6,111 nucleotides of DNA from JAZDLO01 sp043801935 (lineage in GTDB: Bacteria > Actinomycetota > Thermoleophilia > RBG-16-64-13). The notes below the pieces were generated by a model that made no database searches, had not been told where the DNA came from, and saw nothing but the letters and a program-made list of their open reading frames with translations. This document shows positions 5,467 to 6,111 of this stretch, one piece after another. Each line of letters starts with the position of its first letter. Within the stretch, counting starts at the first letter, position 1. The stretch covers positions 1 to 6,111 of the forward strand of contig JAZDLO010000072.1 in NCBI GenBank assembly GCA_043801935.1, written 5' to 3'. A program made the translations under genes and the position numbers.

Positions 5467-6111
5467 ATGAAGCAACTGCTGGTTATCGGCGCCGGAACGG
5501 CGGGCACCATGGTCGTCAACCGCCTTCGACAGGTGCTCGACTCGGAAGAGTGGAAGATCACCATCGTCGACCCGCTCGAGACTCACTACTACCAGCCCGG
5601 CTTCCTGTTCATCCCGTTCGGCATGTACAGCAAGAACGATGTGGTGAAGCCCAAGCGCGACTTCATCCCCCCCGGGGTGGAGATGGTCAAGGCCGCGGCC
5701 GATGTCATAGAGCCCGATCACAACCGCGTGAAGCTTGCGGACGGCCGGCTCCTCAACTACGACTTCCTTGTGATCGCCACCGGCGCGCAGACACGGCCCG
5801 AGGAGACCCCCGGCCTGCAGGGGCACGAGTGGCATCAATCCATCCACGACTTCTACACGATCGAGGGCGCTCTTGCCCTGGCAAAGCACCTGCGTACCTG
5901 GCAAGGTGGTCGGCTGGTACTCAACGTCGTCGAGAACCCTATCAAGTGCCCGGTCGCACCGCTTGAGTTCATCATGCTGGCCGACTGGTTCTTCCACGAG
6001 CAAGGCATCCGCGATCGGGTCGAGCTGATCTACGCTACGCCACTTTCGGGTGCCTTCACCAAGCCCATCGCTTCCAAGCACTTGGGCGACATCTTGGAGC
6101 AGAAGGGCATC
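5467..6111 (+). CDS. SQR-like NAD(P)/FAD-dependent oxidoreductase (3' end outside window)
   Basis: The first 215 codons of a flavoprotein disulfide reductase-superfamily enzyme; the frame stays open to the window edge. The FAD-binding Rossmann motif is VIGAGTAG (6-13), with Asp35 at the end of the second strand, then the HYYQPGF segment (40-46), and FLVIATGAQTRP (100-111), the second FAD contact. A single cysteine, Cys161 in NPIKCPVAPLEF, sits where sulfide:quinone oxidoreductases carry the redox cysteine (Cys160 in Acidithiobacillus). Around 149-160 there is no GxGxxG for NADH, which argues against a type II NADH dehydrogenase. The likely role is oxidation of sulfide or a related thiol, with electrons passed to quinone at the inner face of the membrane. 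The partner cysteine and membrane-binding C-terminus would lie beyond the window. AGGGAGG (5451-5457) is nine bases before the ATG. Confidence 0.88.
   Translation, partial: MKQLLVIGAGTAGTMVVNRLRQVLDSEEWKITIVDPLETHYYQPGFLFIPFGMYSKNDVVKPKRDFIPPGVEMVKAAADVIEPDHNRVKLADGRLLNYDFLVIATGAQTRPEETPGLQGHEWHQSIHDFYTIEGALALAKHLRTWQGGRLVLNVVENPIKCPVAPLEFIMLADWFFHEQGIRDRVELIYATPLSGAFTKPIASKHLGDILEQKGI

Noticed and set aside
5425..6081. A 218-codon minus-strand frame opposite the SQR-like gene
   Set aside because: Antisense shadow; the plus strand has FAD-binding motifs and a ribosome site.

Overview
This GC-rich window looks like ordinary bacterial chromosome, most likely from an actinobacterium (Actinomycetota). 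Support for that is GC-biased third codon positions, GTG starts on two genes, strong AGGAGG-type ribosome sites and one candidate promoter with a TAGGAT -10 box of the kind common in that phylum. The gene content (a putative iron-sulfur flavoprotein and a sulfide:quinone-oxidoreductase-like protein) would fit an anaerobic or sulfur-exposed lifestyle. The phylum call is inference, and no RNA gene, CRISPR array, insertion sequence or phage gene was seen.

The window holds six protein genes that alternate strictly in strand (- + - + - +), so none shares an operon with a neighbour inside the window. From left to right: about 165 bases without a gene, containing a very GC-rich hairpin; a TetR-family regulator (165-821, -); a CocE/NonD-family alpha/beta hydrolase (1053-2816, +); a putative LppX/LprG-like lipoprotein (2962-4011, -); a flavodoxin-fold flavoprotein with a four-cysteine iron-sulfur-type motif (4225-4812, +); a small protein of unknown function (4842-5261, -); and the first 215 codons of an SQR-like flavoprotein (5467 to the window edge, +). 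This layout gives three divergent intergenic regions (822-1052, 4012-4224, 5262-5466), all rich in inverted repeats, and two convergent junctions. The first convergent junction carries a perfect 12-bp terminator hairpin.

The clearest functional unit is the divergent tetR-hydrolase pair: two adjacent palindromes sit in an AT-rich patch where a TetR repressor could control both genes. The hydrolase keeps its nucleophile motif but seems to lack the usual catalytic aspartate and oxyanion tyrosine. The SQR-like gene has a dense set of repeats upstream (ATACCTGGTAT, ACCCC-CC-GGGGT and a 10-bp direct repeat spaced 22 bp apart) that resembles a sulfur- or metal-responsive operator. I see no convincing evidence of a wholly new multi-gene system. 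The most interesting points are these regulatory regions and the non-canonical active sites.
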